64,000 nucleotides of DNA. It comes from CAYPNP01 sp964412195. GTDB lineage: Bacteria > Acidobacteriota > JAAYUB01. Below are positions 27,812 through 36,087 of this stretch, piece by piece. The notes under the pieces are model-generated. The model saw only the letters and a list, made by a program, of their open reading frames with translations, was not told the DNA's origin and searched no databases. Both the position numbers and the translations under genes were made by a program. The stretch lies in contig CAYPNP010000005.1 in the NCBI GenBank assembly GCA_964412195.1, positions 124,001-188,000 on the forward strand, given 5' to 3'. Each line of letters begins with the position of its first letter. Position 1 is the stretch's first letter.

Positions 27812-28956
27812 CAGTGCCGCTCCAGCTGCAGGCTGCCGGCCTCGTTCACCGCGCGGCCGGACCCGGGCGACAGGGCCGGGCCGGACGGCGCGGAGTCCAC
27901 CCGGCCCGCCGGCGGGGTGCTGTAGAGCTGGGTGTAGCGGACCAGGGCCTCCAGCTTGGCCCGTGCGGCACCGCCGTCGATGGACACCTCGGCTCGCCGG
28001 ATCCCGTCCGTCAGGTCGGGGGCCACGCCGGCCGCCACCAGGGCCGCCGCGGCGTTAATCACCGTCACGTCCCGTCGCGGGCCGCGCTCGCCGCCCAGGA
28101 CGGCCTGAAGTATGGCCGCGTTGTCGGACGGGCTGCCGCCCGCCAGCTCGGCGGGATCGGCGCGGCGGCCGAAGAAACGCTCGGGTTCCAGCTCATAGGT
28201 GCGGATCGCCCCCTCGCGGAGCTCGCAGACGCGGGTCGGGGCGCAGACGGAGATCTCGTCCAGCCCATCGTGTCCGTGCACCACGAAGGCGCGGCGGGAG
28301 CCGAGCAGGCGCAGCGCGTCGGCGGCCATCTCCGCCAGCGGCGCCGCGTAAACGCCCACCAGCTGGCAGTTGGCGCCGGCCGGGTTGGTCAGCGGGCCCA
28401 GGAGGTTGAACAGCGAGCGCAAGCCCAGCTCGGACCGCGCCCGCGCGGCGTGGCGAAGCGCGCCGTGGTAGAGCGGGGCGTAGAGGAACCCGATGCCGAT
28501 CTGCCGCACTTCCTCTTCGACCAGCTCCGGGTCCAGGTCCAGGCACACGCCCAGCGCCTCCAGCGCGTCGGCGCTGCCGCAGCGGCTCGAGACGGCCCGG
28601 TTGCCGTGCTTGGCCACGGTCACGCCGGCGCCGGCCACCACGAACGCCGCGGTGGTGGAGATGTTGAACGTCCGGGCACCGTCGCCGCCGGTGCCGCAGG
28701 TGTCGACCACCACCGGCGCAACAACCTGAATCCGCCGGGCGCGTCGGCGCATGGCCCGCGCGGCGCCGGCCAGCTCCTGGAAAGTCTCGCCCTTGGTGGC
28801 CAGGGCGGCCATGAAGGCGCCGATCCGGGTGTCGGAGACGCGGCCGTTGAAAATCTCCTCCATCATGCCGCCCGTCTCCGCCTCGGAGAGGTCCTGCCGG
28901 CCGATCACCTTGCGCAATCCTTCCCGAAAATCCGTCCCATTCTCTTCCATTGTCAT
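27811..28956 (-). CDS. trpD: Anthranilate phosphoribosyltransferase
   Basis: The 381-aa enzyme joins anthranilate and PRPP. 'VVDTCGTGGDGARTFNISTTAAFVVAGAGVTVAKHGNRAVSSRCGSADALEALG' contains the PRPP-binding and glycine-rich loops; 'NLLGPLTNPA' and 'HGHDGLDEIS' are further signatures. About 35 C-terminal residues ('RVDSAPSGPALSPGSG...') exceed the family norm of about 340 aa and look low-complexity. It is not fused to TrpG. Confidence 0.97.
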   Translation of the reverse strand: MTMEENGTDFREGLRKVIGRQDLSEAETGGMMEEIFNGRVSDTRIGAFMAALATKGETFQELAGAARAMRRRARRIQVVAPVVVDTCGTGGDGARTFNISTTAAFVVAGAGVTVAKHGNRAVSSRCGSADALEALGVCLDLDPELVEEEVRQIGIGFLYAPLYHGALRHAARARSELGLRSLFNLLGPLTNPAGANCQLVGVYAAPLAEMAADALRLLGSRRAFVVHGHDGLDEISVCAPTRVCELREGAIRTYELEPERFFGRRADPAELAGGSPSDNAAILQAVLGGERGPRRDVTVINAAAALVAAGVAPDLTDGIRRAEVSIDGGAARAKLEALVRYTQLYSTPPAGRVDSAPSGPALSPGSGRAVNEAGSLQLERH

Positions 28957-29148
28957 TCTCCTTTATCGAATCATTAGAAATTTCAATCCATTACACGCAG
29001 AGGCGCAGAGCCCGCGGAGCAATCCCGGCAGGCTGTGGGACATCTACACACTGAAAGATGGCTTGTCGACCTCTCTGTGATTTCTGTGCCTCCGTAGAGA
29101 TTTTCCTGGTTCCCAATCCGCAATCCGCAATCCGAAATCCGCAATTTT
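28957..29148. repeat. Short-word repeats in trpG-trpD gap
   Basis: This 192-bp gap carries ACGCAGAGG/CGCAGAGC words at about 28991-29015 and the inverse heptamer (CAATCCG)n with variants at about 29115-29145, reaching to the trpG stop codon. Confidence 0.85.
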
Positions 29149-29721
29149 TCATGTATCCAGCCCCCGCAGAAAATTCCGTAGTAGTCTCTTCCCGACAGTG
29201 GTCATGATGGATTCCGGATGGAACTGGACCCCCTCGACCGGGAGGGCGCGGTGACGCAACCCCATGATCTCGCCGTCCTCCGCCCGGGCGCTGACTTCCA
29301 GGCAGTCGGGCAGGGCGGTCGGGTCCACGGCCAGCGAGTGATACCGCATGGCTGCAAACGGTTCCCGGATCCCCTGGAAGAGGTATCTGCCATCGGCAGT
29401 CACCTGGGATGTCTTGCCGTGCATCAGCCGCCGGGCGGGGACGACCCGGCCGCCGTACGCCACGGCGATGGCCTGGTGGCCGAGGCACACCCCCAGGATC
29501 GGAATTTTTCCGGCGAAGCGGCGGATCGCGGGCAGAGTCTGGCCGGCGTCCTCGGGGCGGCCGGGTCCCGGCGAGATGACCAGGCCGGAGGGTCGCAGAT
29601 CAGCGATCGTCTCGAGCGACACCGAATCGTTCCGGGCCACCCGGACGTCCGCGCCCAGCTCCGCGAAGTACTGGACGAGGTTGTAGGTGAAGGAATCGTA
29701 GTTGTCGATCAGGAAGAGCAT
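29149..29721 (-). CDS. trpG: Anthranilate synthase component II (glutamine amidotransferase)
   Basis: The 190-aa class-I amidotransferase supplies ammonia to TrpE. It begins 'MLFLIDNYDSFTYNLVQYF'; 'PILGVCLGHQAIA' holds the nucleophile Cys, 'GVQFHPESI' the His-Glu pair, and 'ISPGPGRPEDAG' the oxyanion region. The start at 29721 lies 13 bp inside trpE's 3' end. Confidence 0.97.
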   Translation of the reverse strand: MLFLIDNYDSFTYNLVQYFAELGADVRVARNDSVSLETIADLRPSGLVISPGPGRPEDAGQTLPAIRRFAGKIPILGVCLGHQAIAVAYGGRVVPARRLMHGKTSQVTADGRYLFQGIREPFAAMRYHSLAVDPTALPDCLEVSARAEDGEIMGLRHRALPVEGVQFHPESIMTTVGKRLLRNFLRGLDT

Positions 29722-31292
29722 GGGGGTTTCTCCTTTCTTCCGTAGTCCGGGTCCGCCCGCCCCGGAACACCCGCGTGGGGGATCGCAGGGTTTCGCGTCG
29801 GGCCGACGCGATCTACGTCGTGCTCGAGCAATCGAATCGCCGTCTCCATGGCCCGGGCCTTGTGCAGGGTTTCCAGCCGTTCGGACTCCGGATCCGAGTC
29901 GGCCACGATGCCGGCGCCGGCGTGCACCGTCAGCCGGCCCTCCCGGACCACGGCTGTGCGGATCGTGATGGCCAGGTCCATGTCCCCGTGGAACGAGATG
30001 TAGCCGGTGGCGCCGCCGTACGGTCCGCGCGGGGCGGCTTCCTGCCCAGCGAGGATCTGCATGGCGCGGACCTTCGGGGCGCCGCTCAGCGTGCCGGCGG
30101 GGAAAGTCGCCCGGAGCAGGTCCCAAGCGTCGCCACCCGGTTTCAGGTCGGCCTGGATGTTGGAGACCAGGTGCATGACGTGGGAGTAGCGCTCCACCAC
30201 CATCAGGTCCGTCACCTGGACGGTGCCGGCGGCGGCCACGCGGCCCAGGTCGTTCCGGCCGAGGTCCACCAGCATGACGTGCTCCGCCCGCTCCTTGTCG
30301 TCACGCAGCAGCTCGTCGGCCAGGGCGCGGTCCTCCTGCTCGGTGCCGCCGCGCGGTCGCGTCCCGGCGATGGGACGCAGCGTGGCCACGCCGTGCGCGA
30401 GCCGCACCATGGTCTCCGGCGAGGAGCCCACCAGCACGGAGTCTCCCAGGTGCAGGAAGAAGAGGTAGGGCGAGGGATTGACGTGGCGGGCCGCCCGGTA
30501 GAGGTCCCAGGGATCGGCCGGCGCCGGGCCGGAAAAGGGCTGGGCCACCACCGCCTGGATGATGTCGCCCTCGCGGATGTGCTCCTTCACCGCCGAAACC
30601 ATGCTCCGGTACTTCTCCGGCGGCCATTCGGGCCGGAGCGGGGCAGGGGCGCGATTCCTATGCGGACCGTCCGCCGGCATCGGCAGGGAGACAAGCTCCT
30701 CCAGCTCGTCCAGGCGGACACGGGCATCTTCCAGGGCGCGCTGCGGATCAACGTCTGGATCGAGGAACGCCAGCACGATCAGGCTCAAGACGTGCCGGAT
30801 GTTGTCGAACACCAGCAGCTCGCCGGGCAGGATGAATTCGGCGAAGCAATAATTCTCCGGCAGGTCGTAGCGGACGGGCTCGAAGAAAGTGACCATCTCG
30901 TAGTTCATCCGCCCCACCAGGCCCGCCCAGAACATCGGCAGCTCGGGCAGCGCGGCGGGGCGATAACGGAGGGTCCGGTCCCGCAGGACGGCCAGGGGTT
31001 CTCCGCCGTGGGGGATCCGCTCGCTCCGCCCGCCTTCGCCCCACGCCACGTGGCGGGCGAAGACGCGGACGCTCGCCCGGGCGCGGGCGCCGAGGAAGCT
31101 GTAGCGGCCCCACCGCTCGCCGCCTTCGACGCTCTCAAAGAGGAAAGCCGGGCCTTGACCGCGGTACAGCTTGCGCAGCAGTGACACCGGAGTTTCGGTG
31201 TCGGCCAGGATCTCCCGGACGACCGGCACCACGTTATGGGCGGCCGTCAGATGAATGAACCTTGCGGCATCGGGGTATTCCCTCAGACGCAT
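29709..31292 (-). CDS. trpE: Anthranilate synthase component I
   Basis: About 527 aa from ATG 31292 (GGGGAGG upstream). It converts chorismate plus TrpG-derived ammonia to anthranilate. The N-terminal half includes 'VSLLRKLYRGQGPAFLFESVEGGERWGRYSFLG', the 'LLES'-like Trp feedback region with Ser replaced by 'LFES', indicating retained allosteric control. The catalytic half has 'IIQAVVAQPFSG', 'PSPYLFFLHLGDSVLVGSSPETMVRL', 'RPIAGTRPRGGTEQED', 'HVMLVDLGRNDLGRV' and 'FPAGTLSGAPKVRAMQIL'. It overlaps aroF and trpG by 10 and 13 bp. Confidence 0.97.
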   Translation of the reverse strand: MRLREYPDAARFIHLTAAHNVVPVVREILADTETPVSLLRKLYRGQGPAFLFESVEGGERWGRYSFLGARARASVRVFARHVAWGEGGRSERIPHGGEPLAVLRDRTLRYRPAALPELPMFWAGLVGRMNYEMVTFFEPVRYDLPENYCFAEFILPGELLVFDNIRHVLSLIVLAFLDPDVDPQRALEDARVRLDELEELVSLPMPADGPHRNRAPAPLRPEWPPEKYRSMVSAVKEHIREGDIIQAVVAQPFSGPAPADPWDLYRAARHVNPSPYLFFLHLGDSVLVGSSPETMVRLAHGVATLRPIAGTRPRGGTEQEDRALADELLRDDKERAEHVMLVDLGRNDLGRVAAAGTVQVTDLMVVERYSHVMHLVSNIQADLKPGGDAWDLLRATFPAGTLSGAPKVRAMQILAGQEAAPRGPYGGATGYISFHGDMDLAITIRTAVVREGRLTVHAGAGIVADSDPESERLETLHKARAMETAIRLLEHDVDRVGPTRNPAIPHAGVPGRADPDYGRKEKPPCSS

Positions 31293-32311
31293 AACGCCTC
31301 CCCGGCGAACGAGCGCAGGGTTTCGGTCAGGGCGCGGGCCTGCCGGCAGAGCTGCTCGAATTCGAAGGGCCGCAGCGACTGAACGCCGTCGCTCAAGGCC
31401 CGCTCGGGATCGTGGTGCACCTCCACCATGACTCCGTGGGCGCCCACGGCCACCGCGGCGCGCGCCAGCGGCACAACCTGGTGGCGGCGGCCGGCGGCGT
31501 GGCTGGGATCGACGATGACCGGCAGGTGGGTCTCCTGGCGGATCGCCGGCACCACCGACAGGTCCAGGGTGTTGCGGCTGTGGTCGGCGAAGGTCCGCAC
31601 GCCGCGCTCGCACAGGATCACCCGGTCGTTTCCGCCCTCGAGGATGTACTCGGCGGCCATGAGCCACTCCTCGACGGTGGCCGCCATGCCGCGCTTGAGC
31701 AGGACCGGCTTGCGCGACTGGCCGGCGCGGCGCAGCAGGCTGAAGTTCTGCATATTGCGCGCGCCGATCTGGATCAGGTCGGCGTACTCCTCAACCACGG
31801 TGAACAACTCGTGGTCGAGGGCCTCCGTGACCACCGGCAGACCGGTCTCCTCGCGGACCTTGGCCAGGATCCGCAACCCTTCCTCGCCCAGCCCCTGGAA
31901 AGCGTAGGGCGATGTGCGCGGCTTGTAGGCCCCGCCGCGGAAGATCTTGGCCCCGGAGGCCTGCACGTGGCGAGCGATAATACGGGCCTGCTCAACGGAC
32001 TCGACGGCGCACGGACCGCCGATCACGGTGAAGTGTCCGTTGCCCACCGGCACGCCACCGACCCAAACCACGGAATCTTCGGGGTGGAACTCCCGGCTGA
32101 CCTGTTTGTAGGGCCTGGTGACCCGGATGACCTCCTTGACTCCGGGCAGCTCCAGGAAGGGCCCCGGCTCGACGGCGCCGCGGTTGTTCAGCACCCCGAT
32201 GGCCACGCGGTGCCCGGCGATGGGGCGGGCGGTGAACCCCCGAGCCTCGATGGCCGCCACCACGCGGTTGATCTGCTCCGGGGCGGCCCCCTGGTCCATG
32301 ACGATCAGCAT
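31283..32311 (-). CDS. aroF: 3-deoxy-7-phosphoheptulonate (DAHP) synthase, class with N-terminal ACT-like domain
   Basis: The 342-aa enzyme condenses PEP and erythrose-4-phosphate, the first shikimate step. The N-terminal 70 or so residues form a ferredoxin/ACT-like regulatory domain ('MLIVMDQGAAPEQINRVVAAI'), as in Thermotoga-type type-Ibeta enzymes. The barrel shows 'VIGGPCAVESVEQ', 'IFRGGAYKPRTSPYAFQGLG', 'QIGARNMQNFSLLRRAG', 'LLKRGMAATVEEWLMAAEYI' and 'VIVDPSHAAGRRHQV'. ATG 32311 follows AGGAGGTG. It is the first structural gene after the Trp attenuator, so its transcription is likely set by Trp supply. Confidence 0.95.
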   Translation of the reverse strand: MLIVMDQGAAPEQINRVVAAIEARGFTARPIAGHRVAIGVLNNRGAVEPGPFLELPGVKEVIRVTRPYKQVSREFHPEDSVVWVGGVPVGNGHFTVIGGPCAVESVEQARIIARHVQASGAKIFRGGAYKPRTSPYAFQGLGEEGLRILAKVREETGLPVVTEALDHELFTVVEEYADLIQIGARNMQNFSLLRRAGQSRKPVLLKRGMAATVEEWLMAAEYILEGGNDRVILCERGVRTFADHSRNTLDLSVVPAIRQETHLPVIVDPSHAAGRRHQVVPLARAAVAVGAHGVMVEVHHDPERALSDGVQSLRPFEFEQLCRQARALTETLRSFAGEALCV

Positions 32312-32341
32312 GTCGCACCTCCTGCGGGCGGATCCCGCTCC

Positions 32342-32377
32342 GAAAAATAAAAAAGGGCCGTGTGTCTGCACGGCCCT
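32342..32377 (-). terminator. Intrinsic terminator of the trp attenuator
   Basis: On the minus strand a 9-bp perfect GC-rich stem (AGGGCCGTG / CACGGCCCT, 6-nt loop) is followed by TTTTTTATTTTT. It lies between the leader peptide and aroF (30 nt before the aroF ATG), so it would end transcription before the operon. Confidence 0.92.
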
Positions 32378-32387
32378 GAAAACACCA

Positions 32388-32420
32388 GGACCGTGGGCGA
32401 TGCGGGATCGCCCACGGTCC
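32388..32420 (-). promoter_or_regulatory. Attenuator hairpin upstream of terminator
   Basis: A perfect 14-bp stem (GGACCGTGGGCGAT / ATCGCCCACGGTCC) has a 5-nt loop CCCGC. Its 3' arm, CACGGTCC (32395-32388), can instead pair over 8 bp, with one G-U, with the 5' arm of the terminator (GGGCCGTG, 32376-32369). That supplies the mutually exclusive antiterminator expected of an attenuator. The loop (TCCCGC, 32407-32402) is also complementary over 6 nt to the leader codons just after the Trp run (GCGGGA, 32472-32467). Confidence 0.85.
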
Positions 32421-32439
32421 TCGGTATGTCTAGTTTAAC

Positions 32440-32505
32440 TTAGGCGAGTGAGGAGCCGCCGGCGCGTCCCGCGGTCGGCCACCACCACCAGCCCTGGAAA
32501 TTCAT
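32440..32505 (-). CDS. trpL: trp operon leader peptide, four consecutive Trp codons
   Basis: The 21-codon reading frame begins MNFQGWWWWPTAGR and ends ...SSLA-TAA. Four tandem TGG codons lie at 32490-32479. AAGGAA lies 11 nt upstream of the ATG. Together with the hairpin, the antiterminator pairing and the U-tract terminator directly ahead of aroF-trpE, this is the textbook arrangement for ribosome-mediated attenuation. Chance occurrence of four adjacent Trp codons in a short frame at this exact site is very unlikely. The leader stop is 19 nt before the first hairpin arm. Confidence 0.93.
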   Translation of the reverse strand: MNFQGWWWWPTAGRAGGSSLA

Positions 32506-32578
32506 GCGATTCGTGGTTCCTTGCATTGGTTGCTCGCGATCGATTCCGGAAAAACCTTCCCCGGCAATCTCGAAGCGG

Positions 32579-32607
32579 ATTCTACGAGCGGCATGGGTCG
32601 AATGCAA
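32579..32607 (-). promoter_or_regulatory. Sigma-70-like promoter for trpL-aroF-trp operon
   Basis: Minus strand TTGCAT (32607-32602), 17 bp, TAGAAT (32584-32579). Transcription would start near 32571, giving a leader of about 65 nt before the trpL ATG. Confidence 0.6.
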
Positions 32608-32741
32608 GAGAAATATTCTGTGTCCGCCGGACTGCGGGCAGTCCGGATCGGCCCGAGCCGGCCCATCGATCGAAATCCCTGTTCCCTGGCCGGCGGACCG
32701 GGACCACCCATCTTGTCCGTGAACGCCAGCAGCTCTTTTGG

Positions 32742-32747
32742 TATAAT
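32742..32747 (+). promoter_or_regulatory. Candidate -10 box of the Ser/Thr kinase gene
   Basis: Perfect TATAAT, 125 bp ahead of the kinase start, on the opposite strand to the trp promoter. The -35 region at 17-bp spacing (GTGAAC) is weak. Confidence 0.45.
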
Positions 32748-32871
32748 TGCTTCAAGTATTTTGGTTTCAATGCCGAATGACTGGTTTCCGAGAACGGGCG
32801 GCGCTCATCCAATAATCACAATCTGCATCCCGAAGGGGAGTCGACCTTCGGGGCGGTCGCGGGGGGTGCGG

Positions 32872-35496
32872 GTGATCGGCCAGACGGTTTCCCACTACAC
32901 CATCGTCGGGCGGTTGGGCCACGGCGGCATGGGCGTCGTCTACAAGGCGGTGGACAACCGGCTGCAGCGGACGGTGGCGCTTAAGTTCCTGCCGCCCGGC
33001 CTGGCCGACAGCGAGGAGTCGCGGGAACGCCTCTTTCGCGAGGCCCGCATGGCCTCCACCCTGGAGCACCAGAACATCTGCGCGATCCACGAGGTGGACG
33101 AGACTCCGGACGGGCAGGTGTTCATCTGCATGTCGTTCTATGAGGGCCGGACCCTGTCGCAACTGGAGGAGGACGGCCCTCTCCCCGTGGCGGAGGCCCT
33201 CCGGATCGCCCTCCAGATGGCCGAAGGGCTGGCCTACGCCCACAGCCAGGGGGTGATCCACCGGGACATCAAGCCCGCCAACATCATGCTCACCGCCAGC
33301 GGCGTCACCAAAGTGATGGACTTCGGCCTCGCCCGCCAGGAAGGGCAGGAGCGCCTCACCCGGACTGGGACCACCGTGGGCACGCTGGCCTACATGGCGC
33401 CGGAACAGGTGACGGGGGAGTCCGTGGACGCCCGGTCGGACGTCTGGTCGGTGGGCGTGCTCCTTTTCGAAATGCTGACGGGCCGCCTGCCGTTCACGGG
33501 GGACTACGAGGCGGCCATCGCCTACTCCATCGTCCACGAGGCCCCGCGGAGCGTGAAGAAGTTCAATCCCGGCGTGCCTGACGTCCTGGACGACGTCATC
33601 CGGCGCTGCCTGTCCCGCCGACCGGCTGACCGTTACGCCTCGGCTACCGACCTGCTCGCCGCGCTGCGGCAGGTTTGGCAGATGCTGTCCCCGCCGGGAG
33701 ACGGCCCGCCCCGCCGGATCCCGCCGCCCGCCGGCAGGATATGGACCCGCCCTCGCATCGGGATCCCGTTGGCAGCGATTCTAATCCTGGTCGCTGCGGG
33801 ATGGCTGGCTGTTCCCGTTTTCCAGAAGGCTTTCCGGAAAGCGCCCCCACCGCCGCCTCTGCCCAGCCCGGGAAAGGTGGCCGTCCTGCCGTTTCGTTCC
33901 GCTTCCCCGGACATCGCCTCCTGCTGCCTGGCGGAAGGCTTCCGACTTTTCGTCACCGAGCGCCTGGCGTTGGCGGAAGGCGATCCCCCGGGCCTCTGGG
34001 TGATTTCCGCGGAGGGCGTCCGCTCGGAAGGGATCCGCACGCCAGAAGAGGCCCGCCGTCAGGAGAATGTCAACCTCGTGGTGACCGGAGAGTTTTCTCT
34101 CGGGGCCATGGCCGGAGCGAGCCTGCGGATCTTCATTCAAGACCCCCGGAAAGGGACCGTTCTCCGGGAAGCGGAATTCAAGGACAGCCTCTCCAGTCTT
34201 TCCACCTTCCAGGGCGGTTGGGTGGATGAGGTCATGCGGATGCTGGGCCATGAGCCCGGGCCGGGTGCGCTTTCCCGTCTCGGCACCGGGGATACCGCTT
34301 TGCCGGGGGCGTTCCGCCAGTACATCCAGGGCCTGGGAGCCCTTGAGCTGCAGGGCAGGGGCGGCGGAGTCGATATGGCCCTGATTCTCTTCCGGGGCGC
34401 CGTGGCCAATGACCCGTCCTACGCCGACGCCTGGGCGGGCATCGCCAGGGGGTGCCTCAGCAAGGCTGCCGCGGAAACCGGCGCCAAGAACCGGTGGCTG
34501 GAGGAGGCCGCGAGTGCTGCGCGCCAGGCCTTGGAGATCAGCCCCCAGGCTTCCTCCCACCGGATACTTGGGCGCATTCTGGAGGCGGCCGGAAAGACGG
34601 AGGACGCCTGCTCCGAGTACCAGCTGGCCCTTCAGAATTTCCCCGGTTGCTACGATGCCGAGTGCGACCTGGCCTGGGCATTTCTGAGCCGGAACCGGAT
34701 GAAGGAATCCGAGCAGCACTTCCTGGCGGCGTCCCGCCTGCGCCCCGATTACTGGTTGACGTACAACTACCTGGGTTTCCTGTACAACTCGCTGGCCCGG
34801 TACCCGGAAGCCGAGAAGATGTTCATGGAAGCCATCCGGCTCGCCCCGGACAATGTCAGCCCGTACGGGAACCTGATCGCGGTGTACTACAAAAGCGGCC
34901 GGAACGACAAGATCCGGGAGATGGTCGACCGGGTCATTCCGCCCCAATCCAACGCTGTTCTTCTCTCCAACCTGGGGACGATCTGCTTCCAGATCGGGAT
35001 GTACCTGGACGCGGCGGGCTTCTATGAGCGGGCGATTGCCGCCGGCAGCAAGGATTACGAATACGTGATTTGGGGCAACCTGGCGGAATGCCACCGCCAG
35101 CTGTCCAATCAGGAGAAGGCCCGGGAGGCTTTCGAACAAGCCATCCGGCTGGGCCGGACGAAGCTCGAAAAACGCCCCCAAGATGCGGAGGTGCGGTCCA
35201 GGTTGGCGCTCTACTACGCGATGAGCGGCCGCGGGGACGAGGCCAGGCGGGAGATCCAGGCGGCCCGGAAACGCGCTCCGGCGGATGTGGATGTGCTGGT
35301 CAGGGCCGTCCGGGTGTACGAATTGACTGGGCAGCGGGACGCCGCCATCGAGGGAGTCAGGGAACTCATCAACCGCTCGGACGCCCTGAAGACGCTGGAA
35401 GGGGACCCGGACATGGCCAACCTCCGGAACGATCCTCGCTACAAGCGGCTGGCCGCACAGCTCTCGACCTCCGGCGCGGAGCCGCCCGGGTCCTGA
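32872..35496 (+). CDS. Membrane Ser/Thr protein kinase with periplasmic TPR domain
   Basis: About 874 aa from GTG 32872, giving the typical opening 'MIGQTVSHYTIVGRLGHGGMGVVYK'. The kinase domain (residues 8-270) has the Gly loop 'GHGGMG', Lys in 'VALKFLPP', 'HRDIKPANIML', 'DFGLAR' and 'GTLAYMAPEQ', all intact. A TM helix ('IGIPLAAILILVAAGWLAV', about 296-316) follows a Pro-rich linker. The exterior part has a TolB-like region ('KVAVLPFRSASPD') and then about seven TPR units ('AWAFLSRNRMKESEQHFLAASRLRPDYWLTYNYLG'). Such kinases are abundant in Acidobacteriota; substrates are unknown. The earlier in-frame codons overlap the trp promoter and are rejected. Confidence 0.92.
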   Translation: MIGQTVSHYTIVGRLGHGGMGVVYKAVDNRLQRTVALKFLPPGLADSEESRERLFREARMASTLEHQNICAIHEVDETPDGQVFICMSFYEGRTLSQLEEDGPLPVAEALRIALQMAEGLAYAHSQGVIHRDIKPANIMLTASGVTKVMDFGLARQEGQERLTRTGTTVGTLAYMAPEQVTGESVDARSDVWSVGVLLFEMLTGRLPFTGDYEAAIAYSIVHEAPRSVKKFNPGVPDVLDDVIRRCLSRRPADRYASATDLLAALRQVWQMLSPPGDGPPRRIPPPAGRIWTRPRIGIPLAAILILVAAGWLAVPVFQKAFRKAPPPPPLPSPGKVAVLPFRSASPDIASCCLAEGFRLFVTERLALAEGDPPGLWVISAEGVRSEGIRTPEEARRQENVNLVVTGEFSLGAMAGASLRIFIQDPRKGTVLREAEFKDSLSSLSTFQGGWVDEVMRMLGHEPGPGALSRLGTGDTALPGAFRQYIQGLGALELQGRGGGVDMALILFRGAVANDPSYADAWAGIARGCLSKAAAETGAKNRWLEEAASAARQALEISPQASSHRILGRILEAAGKTEDACSEYQLALQNFPGCYDAECDLAWAFLSRNRMKESEQHFLAASRLRPDYWLTYNYLGFLYNSLARYPEAEKMFMEAIRLAPDNVSPYGNLIAVYYKSGRNDKIREMVDRVIPPQSNAVLLSNLGTICFQIGMYLDAAGFYERAIAAGSKDYEYVIWGNLAECHRQLSNQEKAREAFEQAIRLGRTKLEKRPQDAEVRSRLALYYAMSGRGDEARREIQAARKRAPADVDVLVRAVRVYELTGQRDAAIEGVRELINRSDALKTLEGDPDMANLRNDPRYKRLAAQLSTSGAEPPGS

Positions 35497-35595
35497 CGGC
35501 GGATGCAAAGTCGAGATCGTCAGAGGGCCGTCTGATTCCGGCTCCCTCGAGTGGGACCATGGATGATAAAAAAATCACGGTGGCCAGGAGGTTTT

Positions 35596-35949
35596 ATGGG
35601 CAGCAGAATCTTTGAAATTGTGGTGACAGTCGCCGTGCAGGATGAGACCCCGTTTCTCCAATATCAATACGGGGGCAGAGGTCCATTCGACTCGCTTTGC
35701 TTGTGGGTGCTGCCAGGGGACCGGTTGATCTGGCGGTGTCCCCACGGTGAACTGGAGTATCCGTTTGCCGTCCATTTCAGCCCGGTTTCGCCGCTGGCGC
35801 ACGCCGTGGTGTTGAACAATTCCGCTCGAGAAGACACGATTCGAGACGACGTGACCCTCGGACGCTACAAGTGCTTCGTGGCGGTGCACTGGGAAGGCCA
35901 GGTGGTCACGGACGATCCGGATATCATCGTGGATCCGAGAAGGCATTGA
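35596..35949 (+). CDS. Small protein of unknown function
   Basis: The 117-aa protein begins at ATG 35596, with AGGAGG 5 nt upstream. It is beta-rich with many aromatics ('FLQYQYGGRGPFDSLCLWVLPGDRLIWRC') and ends '...VVTDDPDIIVDPRRH'. There are two Cys, no signal peptide and no TM. I do not recognise a family; the fold looks like a single beta-sandwich. It lies alone between the kinase and the peptidase. Confidence 0.65.
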   Translation: MGSRIFEIVVTVAVQDETPFLQYQYGGRGPFDSLCLWVLPGDRLIWRCPHGELEYPFAVHFSPVSPLAHAVVLNNSAREDTIRDDVTLGRYKCFVAVHWEGQVVTDDPDIIVDPRRH

Positions 35950-36087
35950 TCTCCGGTCGGCGGGCTGAAACTCCGGCGTATCGACCTCCCGTTGGGGAGG
36001 GCGAAGTCATGTGGGCCCACCACTTGGCAGAGAAAAAGCGCCGCGTCCTCTCGTATGATGGGTTTACCTCTCTGGAAGGAGCTTGTC

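Noticed and set aside
32521..32871. N-terminal extension of the Ser/Thr kinase
   Set aside because: It overlaps the trp promoter, has no ribosome site, and family members begin at 'MIGQTVSHY' (GTG 32872).
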